Shown: positions 1 through 6,201 of the stretch, one piece after another | How the letters are laid out: each line of letters begins with the position of its first letter | How positions within the stretch are numbered: the stretch's first letter is position 1 | Source of the DNA: a virus | Length of the DNA: 52,799 nt | IMG/VR virus record: IMGVR_UViG_3300030410_000060 | Span: 1-52,799 of that record | Strand: one strand, 5' to 3' | Translations under genes and position numbers: made by a program | The notes under the pieces: model-generated | What the model saw: the letters and a program-made list of their open reading frames with translations, nothing else | Database searches by the model: none | Told to the model about the DNA's origin: nothing

Positions 1-54
1 GGGGTCGGGGTCGGGGTCGCGGTCGTGGTCGCGGTCGGGGTCGCGGTCGTGGTC
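1..54 (+). repeat. Hexanucleotide tandem repeat at the left edge
   Basis: Nine consecutive 6-bp units of the form GNGGTC (GGGGTC, GCGGTC or GTGGTC) run from the first base of the window. In the frame of the following gene they read as alternating Gly/Ala/Val-Val dipeptides with no stop. The array touches the edge, so its true length is unknown. It may be where an assembly broke or a circular genome was opened. Confidence 0.85.
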
Positions 55-60
55 GTCCAA

Positions 61-348
61 ATGAGCACCCTAACCCAAGAGATCCGCAAGGCGCTTAATA
101 AAATTGAAGAGCCATGTAAATGTCCAAAGGATGATTGGAGATGTGAAACTGTTCGAGAGTTTCAAGTTAACGCCCCGACATGGCTCGCGGCTCTTTGCAC
201 TAGGGTTGAGGAGCTGGAGTTATTTTCTAAAGTTCTAATAGAAGAAGCGGACCCGTATGGTTTAGAGGAATACTTCGTGACAGTGAGAGTTTGCGACTTT
301 AATAGCTTAGAAAAAGCCCTGCGCGGGTCGGATGAGAGGGACAAATGA
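61..348 (+). CDS. Hypothetical protein, 95 aa, possibly 5'-incomplete
   Basis: I do not recognise this protein. From the ATG at 61 it is a mostly helical 95-residue protein with four cysteines in its first half (CKC and WRC near residues 22-32, and ALC near residue 50) and a charged C-terminus. No convincing ribosome binding site precedes the ATG. The frame stays open through the hexanucleotide repeat to the window edge, so the real start may lie outside and the protein may begin with a Val-rich dipeptide repeat. It is the first gene of the rightward operon that leads to the exonuclease and helicase. Confidence 0.55.
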   Translation: MSTLTQEIRKALNKIEEPCKCPKDDWRCETVREFQVNAPTWLAALCTRVEELELFSKVLIEEADPYGLEEYFVTVRVCDFNSLEKALRGSDERDK

Positions 349-427
349 TAGGATGGGCAGGGTCAATTTTAATGTCGCTACGCGCTTTCCCCCAGGCAAC
401 TAAATCTTGGAGGGACGGACGTAGCAG

Positions 428-508
428 ATGGAAAAGCGTATCGAAAAGTTAGTTGTAGTTGGTCGATACGCGACTGGTCTTTTTACCAACCGAAAAATAA
501 GAAAGTAG
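428..508 (+). CDS. Possible 26-aa basic peptide
   Basis: The 167 bases between the first gene and the exonuclease gene hold a short frame, ATG at 428 to TAG at 506, encoding a basic peptide that starts MEKRIEKLVVVGRY. A GGAGGG sequence lies about 13 bases upstream, a little far for a ribosome binding site. Another 26-codon frame starting at 372 overlaps it. No homologue is recognised, so this is a tentative call. Confidence 0.22.
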   Translation: MEKRIEKLVVVGRYATGLFTNRKIRK

Positions 509-515
509 GAAGAAA

Positions 516-1133
516 ATGAAGCTGAATAACGACTTGCTTGTCCTCGACCTAGAAACCACCTCAGCCCAAGATGAACATGGCTATCAAACAAATAACGACA
601 TCATTCAAATAGGCGCTGTGCTGCTCAATCGTCAACTTACACCTATTGCGTCTTATGACAGCCTGGTAAAGCCTCGTGAGCAGGTGAGTGAGTATATCAC
701 CCAGCTTACGGGTATAACAGATGAAGCAGCGCAAGCAGCGCGGCCCTTTCCTACAGTAATCGCCGAATTAGAAGCCTTTGTCACAAGTCGTGTTGCGAAT
801 ATAAAAAATGTGCGGCTGTGCGCTTGGGGTACCTACTTTGACATCCCAATACTTAGGCGCTTGTACAAAGAACACCTGCTACAATTCCCATTCAGCGGTA
901 CGGCCTTTGATGTGAAAACAATGGCGATGATGTACATGAGTTTATCAGGACGACGAACGGATAAGCTTTCTGTACAACATGTAGCCAATATACTGTCCTT
1001 GGAGCCGTCAGGCTCCTATCACGATGCTTTGGTTGATGCGAAGATGGAAGCGCGTATTCTAAAGCGCATATTTGACGACCTGGATGGCGGCACCTATGTC
1101 AATGGCAAACTCTTAAAGATAATTAACAAGTAA
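516..1133 (+). CDS. DnaQ-like 3'-5' exonuclease (DEDDh)
   Basis: The protein (205 aa) has the DEDDh exonuclease fold. Motif I is DLET (D11, E13), motif II is the Asp in GTYFDIPIL (D109), and motif III has His 169 and Asp 174 in YHDALVDAK. These residues bind two metal ions and remove nucleotides from DNA or RNA 3' ends. It could proofread, trim recombination intermediates or degrade host nucleic acid. The polymerase of this phage has its own exonuclease domain, so proofreading is not the obvious job. The start is supported by a GTAGGAAG ribosome binding site a few bases before the ATG. It lies ahead of the UvsW-like helicase on the same strand. Confidence 0.88.
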   Translation: MKLNNDLLVLDLETTSAQDEHGYQTNNDIIQIGAVLLNRQLTPIASYDSLVKPREQVSEYITQLTGITDEAAQAARPFPTVIAELEAFVTSRVANIKNVRLCAWGTYFDIPILRRLYKEHLLQFPFSGTAFDVKTMAMMYMSLSGRRTDKLSVQHVANILSLEPSGSYHDALVDAKMEARILKRIFDDLDGGTYVNGKLLKIINK

Positions 1134-1163
1134 CTAAGAGAGTAATATTTTTTTACAGAAAAA

Positions 1164-1182
1164 GTTGACTAAGATGGTCAAC
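1164..1182. promoter_or_regulatory. Inverted repeat, possible operator
   Basis: Perfect 6-bp arms GTTGAC and GTCAAC flank a 7-base spacer in the 65-base gap between the exonuclease and the small membrane protein gene. The left arm contains TTGACT, which resembles a -35 box, but no good -10 box follows at 17 bases. It could be an operator or an mRNA hairpin. Confidence 0.35.
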
Positions 1183-1198
1183 TAATTTCAAGGATGAT

Positions 1199-1456
1199 AT
1201 GAGAGCAGTAGTTTTTGAAGGTGCGGTTTTTGGTGATCTTACTGTGGTCCAACGTGAAACTGATAAGGTCTACAAAAAGGGAAATAGGATAGCCATGTGG
1301 TTTATTGGGGAGGTCCTAACCCTTTACGCGGTGTGGCCCTTCGCCATTGGTTTTTTATTATTTAATTACGTTATGAATATCCTTTTTTTAATTGTTATAC
1401 TATGGTATAAACTTAGTAAGAGGGACCCTTATGATAAAAATCAAAGTAGGCAATAG
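1199..1456 (+). CDS. Small membrane protein, 85 aa
   Basis: There is no recognised family. The N-terminal 32 residues are soluble. A long hydrophobic stretch (about residues 33-69, broken near FNYVMN) is compatible with two membrane-spanning helices, and a charged tail follows. An AAGGA sequence lies close before the ATG at 1199. A second ATG at 1295, just before the hydrophobic part, is an alternative start. The 3' end overlaps the helicase start by 26 bases, which suggests translational coupling. Confidence 0.6.
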   Translation: MRAVVFEGAVFGDLTVVQRETDKVYKKGNRIAMWFIGEVLTLYAVWPFAIGFLLFNYVMNILFLIVILWYKLSKRDPYDKNQSRQ

Positions 1457-2744
1457 CACGAGTAAAGTCACCGGGTTGACAAATAAGCAATTTGGCGACC
1501 TCTCTAAACTGATGTCTTACGATATTGACCCCTCCGCTGCCTACTTCTCAGGGCGCGCTCACAATACCCGGAGGTCTCTTTTATCTAGACAAGGCGAATT
1601 CCCTACAGGCTTAGAATATCTATTCTGGCAATGGAAGAGCACGATCTTAGACGATATCGAAGTAGTGGACTCCCGTAAGCGTCCTAAGGCTGACGCTAAT
1701 CTAGAGCTAAACCTCCCTTTCGTCCCCTACCCTGCCCAATTGGAAGCGGCTGTCGCGGCTGAGAAGTACGCTCGAGGTATTCTTTGCGCTCCGACGGGCT
1801 CGGGAAAGAGCGTCATTATCGCCCTGATTATCTGGCGTCTTCAGGTACCTACCCTAGTGGTAGTCCCTAGCCTTGAGCTTAAGCGCCAGCTCACCGAGTC
1901 GCTTAGGGCTTGTTTTGGAAGGCTGCATCACATCACGGTAGAAAACGTAGACGCCCTTAACCCTGAGGTAGTGGATGCTAAGCATAAGTGCGTTATTATT
2001 GACGAGTTTCACCATAGTGCCGCTAAGACCTACCGGGAGCTGAATAAAAAGGCTTGGAAAAATATCTATTATCGTTTTGGCATGACAGCTACCCCCTTTC
2101 GCTCCCTAGATAACGAAAAGATACTCCTCGAGTCGGTGTTATCTCAGGTTATCTATGACCTACCCTACGGCCTAGCGGTATTAAGTAAATTCATTGTACC
2201 GGTAGAGGCTTATTATTGCGAAGTCCCTAAAGTGACCCCTATGAAGGGTAATGATAGGGACTGGGCGACAGTCTACAGCGAGCTTATCGTTAATAACAAA
2301 GCTAGGAACACCGCTATTGCAGAGATTCTTTTTAGGCTCACTTGCGCGGACGTCCCGACCCTCTGCCTTGTCAAAGAGATTAAGCACGGTAGAATCCTCT
2401 CCGACCTCACCGGAGTACCCTTCGCTAACGGTAAGGACGGAAAGAGCCAAGAGCTAATACGTCAGTTTAACACCGGACAGATTACCTCCCTGATAGGCAC
2501 CGACGGGGTTATAGGCGAGGGGGTAGACACGAAGCCCGCTGAGTTTATCCTCCTAGCTAGTACTGGTAAGAGTAAAACCCAGTTTATGCAGAACTGCGGG
2601 AGGGGCATGAGGGTACATAAGTCAAAAGAGTCGGCTAAGGTGATACTTTTTAAAGACACAAGTCATAAATATTTAACTAGACATTTTAACTCTTGTATGC
2701 TCTACTTAAGAGACGAATACGGAGTTAAGGCAGGAAAACTGTAA
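1431..2744 (+). CDS. SF2 DNA helicase, UvsW-like
   Basis: A 437-residue superfamily 2 helicase. Walker A is APTGSGKS (residues 120-127), motif II is DEFH (191-194), motif III is GMTATPF (about 218-223), and motif VI is QNCGRGMR near the C-terminus. An N-terminal region of about 95 residues precedes the motor, as in T4 UvsW, which remodels branched DNA and restarts forks. The ATG at 1431 is preferred over upstream in-frame codons because an AGAGGGA site lies just ahead of it. The bases immediately upstream (1410-1419, ACTTAGTAAG) match the core of the motif found four times on the other strand. The gene is probably translated together with the neighbouring zinc-ribbon and endolysin genes. Confidence 0.9.
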   Translation: MIKIKVGNSTSKVTGLTNKQFGDLSKLMSYDIDPSAAYFSGRAHNTRRSLLSRQGEFPTGLEYLFWQWKSTILDDIEVVDSRKRPKADANLELNLPFVPYPAQLEAAVAAEKYARGILCAPTGSGKSVIIALIIWRLQVPTLVVVPSLELKRQLTESLRACFGRLHHITVENVDALNPEVVDAKHKCVIIDEFHHSAAKTYRELNKKAWKNIYYRFGMTATPFRSLDNEKILLESVLSQVIYDLPYGLAVLSKFIVPVEAYYCEVPKVTPMKGNDRDWATVYSELIVNNKARNTAIAEILFRLTCADVPTLCLVKEIKHGRILSDLTGVPFANGKDGKSQELIRQFNTGQITSLIGTDGVIGEGVDTKPAEFILLASTGKSKTQFMQNCGRGMRVHKSKESAKVILFKDTSHKYLTRHFNSCMLYLRDEYGVKAGKL

Positions 2745-2755
2745 AGGGGAGAGTT

Positions 2756-2986
2756 ATGGAATGTCCAATTTGTGATACAGAAATGATTTTAGCCCTGGCC
2801 ACTAACTTCGGTTCTAGCTACTATTATTGCCGGAGCTGTAAGAAAGAGCTAGCCGAAATGTCGCCTTTCTCCCCTAAAGCTGAGCCCCTAGTGTGTAAGC
2901 ATTCGAACATATACTATTTTTATCCCGGGTTTGGGTCTACTCTATTCACTAAGAAATGCATCAATTGCGGAACAACAGTACTATGA
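2756..2986 (+). CDS. Zinc-ribbon protein, 76 aa
   Basis: A small protein with two pairs of CxxC knuckles (CPIC and CRSC) in its first 28 residues, and a later Cys-His with CINC near the C-terminus. This suggests two zinc sites, likely for nucleic-acid or protein binding. A strong AGGGGAGAG ribosome binding site precedes the ATG. The stop overlaps the endolysin start as ATGA, so the two are translationally coupled. The specific function is not known. Confidence 0.7.
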   Translation: MECPICDTEMILALATNFGSSYYYCRSCKKELAEMSPFSPKAEPLVCKHSNIYYFYPGFGSTLFTKKCINCGTTVL

Positions 2987-3426
2987 AAATAAATGACGCA
3001 GGACTTAAAATAATTAAAAGCTGCGAAGGCTTAGTTTTAATGGTCTACCCGGACCCAGGCACTAAGGCTAGGCCCTATACCGCTGGGTATGGGCACGCAG
3101 GTAAGGACGTCCAAAGCATGAAGATAGGAGACCCTATTACCGAGGCTCAGGCCGACGCTTGGCTCCTACAAGATTTATCTAGTGTCGAGGCGGCGGTAAC
3201 TCATTACCTAGGACCCACGTCGGTGACAGAAAACCAGTTCTCTGCCCTTGTCTCATTTGCCTATAACATAGGTTCATGGGCCACTACAACCCTATTCCAG
3301 TTAGTGAAAGCAGGGCAGCCTAAAACTGCTGCTAATCACTTTCCCCTCTATTGCACCGCTGCTGGGCATACGCTCCCGGGGCTACTTAAGCGTAGGAAGC
3401 TAGAACAGGCTTTGTTTAATAGTTAG
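2983..3426 (+). CDS. Endolysin, T4-type lysozyme (GH24 muramidase)
   Basis: The protein (147 aa) matches the T4/P21 lysozyme family, which cleaves the MurNAc-GlcNAc bond of peptidoglycan. The catalytic triad is Glu15 in SCEGL, Asp24 in YPDPG and Thr33 in YTAGYGH. E15-to-D24 spacing equals that of T4 lysozyme (E11, D20). No N-terminal signal or SAR anchor is visible, so export would need a holin. The start at 2983 overlaps the previous stop as ATGA; a longer frame from 2956 would overlap that gene further and lacks a binding site. Its last 11 bases overlap, tail to tail, the serine protease gene on the other strand. Confidence 0.93.
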   Translation: MKINDAGLKIIKSCEGLVLMVYPDPGTKARPYTAGYGHAGKDVQSMKIGDPITEAQADAWLLQDLSSVEAAVTHYLGPTSVTENQFSALVSFAYNIGSWATTTLFQLVKAGQPKTAANHFPLYCTAAGHTLPGLLKRRKLEQALFNS

Positions 3427-4105
3427 CTAAGAAAGTCTGGATATCAGAGAGGCGCACCATATAGTGGAAGCCTCCGCCCGTCATAGAGGCAATGCCCACG
3501 AGTTGGCCCTTAGCATTAACGACAGCTCCGCCGCTGCTCCCTGGGACGATCTCAGCGGTGATGACGGTTTCTTTCACTAGCATAAAACACATACCGGTAT
3601 TGCCTAAAGGTAAAAACATGTATTTAGATTGGCTAACACAGCTATCATACTCCGCTTGTGATGTAACGACAGACGGAGGAGCGTTAACCACGGTATCCTC
3701 TACGATAACGCCTGTAGTTTGATAGGTATCGTGCCCTCGGCCATGAGTGAAAGTCCTAACCCCTTCAAACCTTTCAGATTTTAGTGCTATTCCGAGTCCG
3801 TTTTCGTCTGGGAGGCCCTCGAGGAGCAATAAATCAGAATTAGCGTCTTCCTCTATCACGCGTCTACTCAAATGCCGCTTGTCCTCGGTGATCACCGTCA
3901 TGCTCCCGTCTTTAGCTAAGTGACTACAATGCCCAGCCGTTAAGATATAGGGAGTACCGGAGGGCCCCTTAACTTGAATGCCGCTACACTGCCCTTTCTC
4001 AGACTTGAGCATAACGACATTGTTTCTAATATAGCGGTCTGACTTTCCGCAGGAGGCGATAGCGAGGAGTACGAGTAAAAGGGATACTGCTTTAGTAAAT
4101 GACAT
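3416..4105 (-). CDS. Secreted lipoprotein trypsin-like serine protease
   Basis: A 229-residue protein with a bacterial lipoprotein signal: Lys5, a hydrophobic run, then lipobox IASC with Cys19. Residue 20 is Gly rather than Asp, which by the E. coli rule favours the outer membrane. The mature part has a trypsin/S1-like fold: His59 in LTAGHC, Asp91 in ANSDLLLLE and Ser191 in PGSSGG. Additional cysteines could form disulfides. It is the last gene of the leftward tail-fibre/lysis operon, 8 bases after the holin-like gene with an AAGGAAC binding site, and it ends against the endolysin. Possible roles are lysis (a spanin-like job), outer-membrane remodelling or superinfection exclusion; none is shown. 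Confidence 0.85.
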   Translation of the reverse strand: MSFTKAVSLLLVLLAIASCGKSDRYIRNNVVMLKSEKGQCSGIQVKGPSGTPYILTAGHCSHLAKDGSMTVITEDKRHLSRRVIEEDANSDLLLLEGLPDENGLGIALKSERFEGVRTFTHGRGHDTYQTTGVIVEDTVVNAPPSVVTSQAEYDSCVSQSKYMFLPLGNTGMCFMLVKETVITAEIVPGSSGGAVVNAKGQLVGIASMTGGGFHYMVRLSDIQTFLANY

Positions 4106-4113
4106 ATAGTTCC

Positions 4114-4326
4114 TTATTTTTTAGCGTAGTTCATGATAATCACTATGGCGGCGGGCACCAAGCCCCCTAAAACTCCCCACACCCCCGCTTTAACCTTTAA
4201 TGTCGCGATATCTATAGAGATATTCTTAACGTCCTTGTTTAAGGACTCCTGCGCTTCGTTTAGGCGCTTAAGCTCGTTTAAAACGTGGTTAGACCACACT
4301 ACCCAGGAGTCTCTATCGCTTTCCAT
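4114..4326 (-). CDS. Holin-like protein (coiled coil plus C-terminal membrane helix)
   Basis: A 70-residue protein with an N-terminal amphipathic coiled coil (about residues 10-45) and a C-terminal membrane helix ending in NYAKK. This is the architecture of XhlA-type holin or holin-associated proteins. It starts within the last 14 bases of the PAS gene and is followed 8 bases later by the lipoprotein protease. The lysis role is inferred from shape and position. It could instead be a spanin-like or antiholin component. Confidence 0.6.
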   Translation of the reverse strand: MESDRDSWVVWSNHVLNELKRLNEAQESLNKDVKNISIDIATLKVKAGVWGVLGGLVPAAIVIIMNYAKK

Positions 4327-4720
4327 GACGTATCTCCAAATCGGTTACGTCCATAGCGGTGGCGTAACTTAGTCCCTTATCAAACTGAGGAGAGGACCAA
4401 AGCAAAACCTTATAGCTCCCGTCCTTACACCGGTATCTATTCATAAACCCTGAGATCTTCTCTCCCAATACCATTTTTGCGGCGGTGGCGATAGTGTCTG
4501 CTAAATCGTCCGGGTGAACGAAGTCAATCCATGCCTTGTTAGTCAGCTCTTCAAAGGACCAACCTAGAGTATTAGTCCAGCAAGGATTCACTTTAATGAA
4601 ACGACCATCGATCTGAGCGATACAAAACAGAGCGGTGGAAGAATTGAAGAACAAAGAAAGCAGTGTTTCTGCATCGGCTAGTTTCTTAGTGAGTTCCTCT
4701 AGTTTAATTAAGTTATGCAT
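4313..4720 (-). CDS. Stand-alone PAS-domain protein
   Basis: The protein (135 aa) is almost entirely one PAS domain, preceded by a short helix. Diagnostic features include GRFIKVNPCW (residues 39-48), a GWSFEEL turn, FVHPDD (68-72), YRCKDGSYKVL and a terminal MDVTDLE (123-129). PAS domains sense ligands, light or redox state, normally attached to kinases or cyclases; no output domain is present. The ATG at 4720, just past the previous stop, is preferred because the frame upstream overlaps the LamG gene and carries no binding site. The gene sits between a LamG-domain protein and the holin-like gene, so it may act as a sensor in lysis timing or be a minor virion part. That is inference. Confidence 0.78.
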   Translation of the reverse strand: MHNLIKLEELTKKLADAETLLSLFFNSSTALFCIAQIDGRFIKVNPCWTNTLGWSFEELTNKAWIDFVHPDDLADTIATAAKMVLGEKISGFMNRYRCKDGSYKVLLWSSPQFDKGLSYATAMDVTDLEIRHGKR

Positions 4721-4724
4721 ATAG

Positions 4725-5522
4725 TTAAAAGAATGGGAAAAAACTCGAAATGGCTGGGTTAAAAGCTGGAGGAGCAACACCGCTTGATTTTAAAATCAAC
4801 GGTCTGGGCCTACACATTACAAATGGGTCTTCAGCTAGCTTTGATACCATTGATGCAGAAAGTGCTTTTTTCCAGCCAGCAAACTGGTAATAAATAAAAC
4901 TCGAAGCTGACCCCCCCCCTGTATTGTTACCTCCTAGATGAAGGACAGCACCGGATACTGCTGTATTAGAACCGGAAATAGTTGATGATTTTATAAAGAC
5001 ACCATTTACATAAAACTTTATTGAATTACTGGGTAAATCATAAGTTATCGTGAAAATATAAGTTCCACCGACTACAAAGCCAGTAGGTACAAATCCATTA
5101 TTGGCTCCCATGCCAGCCACAGCCGCGCCACCTCCGATGTCCATGTAACTTATGTTTCCGGATGCATCCATAAAACAAGTTATGTCTTTTCCGCTTGGCC
5201 CAGTTGAACGGTCAAAAAGACAATTGTAATTAGCACCTAGAGATACTACATTAAAAACAATTTGTATTGACCAACTACTTCCACCATAGGCAACGGTATC
5301 AGCAAAATTAGTAAGTACGCTTGGTGTACTACCTGATAGTCCATAACCAAAGACACTATTTGACCACACGGGAGAACCAGTAAACGTGCCTTGAACTGTG
5401 CTTTGATTTGATACTTCTGTTGGCTTACCAGAGCCTTCATGTAGAGGGACAAAATCAATAATATCTTGTGAATAGATACTGCTTTGATTTAATCGGCAAA
5501 ATGAAGGTTTTGAATACGCCAT
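4725..5522 (-). CDS. LamG/concanavalin-like tail appendage protein
   Basis: A 265-residue protein with an N-terminal leader and a LamG-type jelly-roll (about residues 30-225). Typical cues are the pattern FVVGGTYIFTITYD, the following NSIKFYVNGVF and the closing YYQFAGWKKALSASMV. Such domains bind carbohydrate in phage fibre tips. The C-terminal about 40 residues are Pro/Ser/Phe-rich. It lies at the distal end of the tail-fibre cluster, so it is probably a receptor-binding or capsule-binding protein. An AGGGTGA binding site precedes the ATG. Confidence 0.7.
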   Translation of the reverse strand: MAYSKPSFCRLNQSSIYSQDIIDFVPLHEGSGKPTEVSNQSTVQGTFTGSPVWSNSVFGYGLSGSTPSVLTNFADTVAYGGSSWSIQIVFNVVSLGANYNCLFDRSTGPSGKDITCFMDASGNISYMDIGGGAAVAGMGANNGFVPTGFVVGGTYIFTITYDLPSNSIKFYVNGVFIKSSTISGSNTAVSGAVLHLGGNNTGGGSASSFIYYQFAGWKKALSASMVSKLAEDPFVMCRPRPLILKSSGVAPPAFNPAISSFFPFF

Positions 5523-5533
5523 ATTAATTCACC

Positions 5534-5902
5534 CTAAATTCCAGTCACCTGAGAAATATCAGCATCTAGAGTGGTTGCTTGCCCTGTGTTTGAACCGCTC
5601 ACGATTCTTAATCGAGCCACACCGATTGGGATGTCGATTGACCAGCTAGAGACACCATTGTTTGAAACGCCTCCCGTCAGTGGCCCACCAAAATTAGTAA
5701 ACAGAGTTCCTGCCACATCATTGGCTACTTGGATCTGAGCCTGTCCTGCGATTGTGGGTCCTGTGCCACCGTTCGTGATTTGTATATCGAGCTGCGCTCC
5801 GTATCCAGCACTTAAGTCAATCGCTGTGCTGTTGACGTTTCCAGCAGAAGCGGTCATAACGACCCCAGAGGCTATATTTGTTCTGACTTTTGTAGATGCC
5901 AT
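5534..5902 (-). CDS. Small beta-rich tail-fibre-associated protein, 122 aa
   Basis: A beta-rich, low-charge protein with no catalytic motif. Its plan, a central strand pair (AQLDIQITNGG), a loop with SWSIDIP and a final RLRIVSGSNT, resembles the 121- and 135-residue proteins encoded further upstream in this cluster, though more distantly. Its start overlaps the previous gene's stop as TAATG, so the two are coupled. Probably a fibre accessory or virion decoration protein. Confidence 0.6.
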   Translation of the reverse strand: MASTKVRTNIASGVVMTASAGNVNSTAIDLSAGYGAQLDIQITNGGTGPTIAGQAQIQVANDVAGTLFTNFGGPLTGGVSNNGVSSWSIDIPIGVARLRIVSGSNTGQATTLDADISQVTGI

Positions 5903-6198
5903 TAGGTGCTCACTCCTGCGAATGCATTAAACATGGAGCTTACAGTTGTATCCAAATCATTATCAACCGGGCTCATCCCCTGATTGGCCACGGTTACGTT
6001 TGTGTAGACGGCAACAGTGTATTCCTGAACGTTAGCTGTTCCAGCTAAAACCTTGTTTGCGTACGAAACCCTTAAAGCGTGTCCAATGGTTGTATTCACT
6101 TCACCCATAACCGCAATTGCAGCTTTGATCATATAGTAGTTAACCCGATCCTGAATATCGTTGTTGTTGGCGGCTGTCATGTATAAGCTTGCAGACAT
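5902..6198 (-). CDS. Hypothetical tail-cluster protein, 98 aa
   Basis: The start has a good AAAGGATA binding site. The sequence is mixed alpha/beta: an N-terminal helix region (residues 10-50) and a Thr/Val-rich second half, with no motif I recognise. The position between the 666-residue fibre and the 122-residue protein suggests a minor structural or fibre-attachment role. Confidence 0.55.
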   Translation of the reverse strand: MSASLYMTAANNNDIQDRVNYYMIKAAIAVMGEVNTTIGHALRVSYANKVLAGTANVQEYTVAVYTNVTVANQGMSPVDNDLDTTVSSMFNAFAGVST

Positions 6199-6201
6199 AA
6201 A

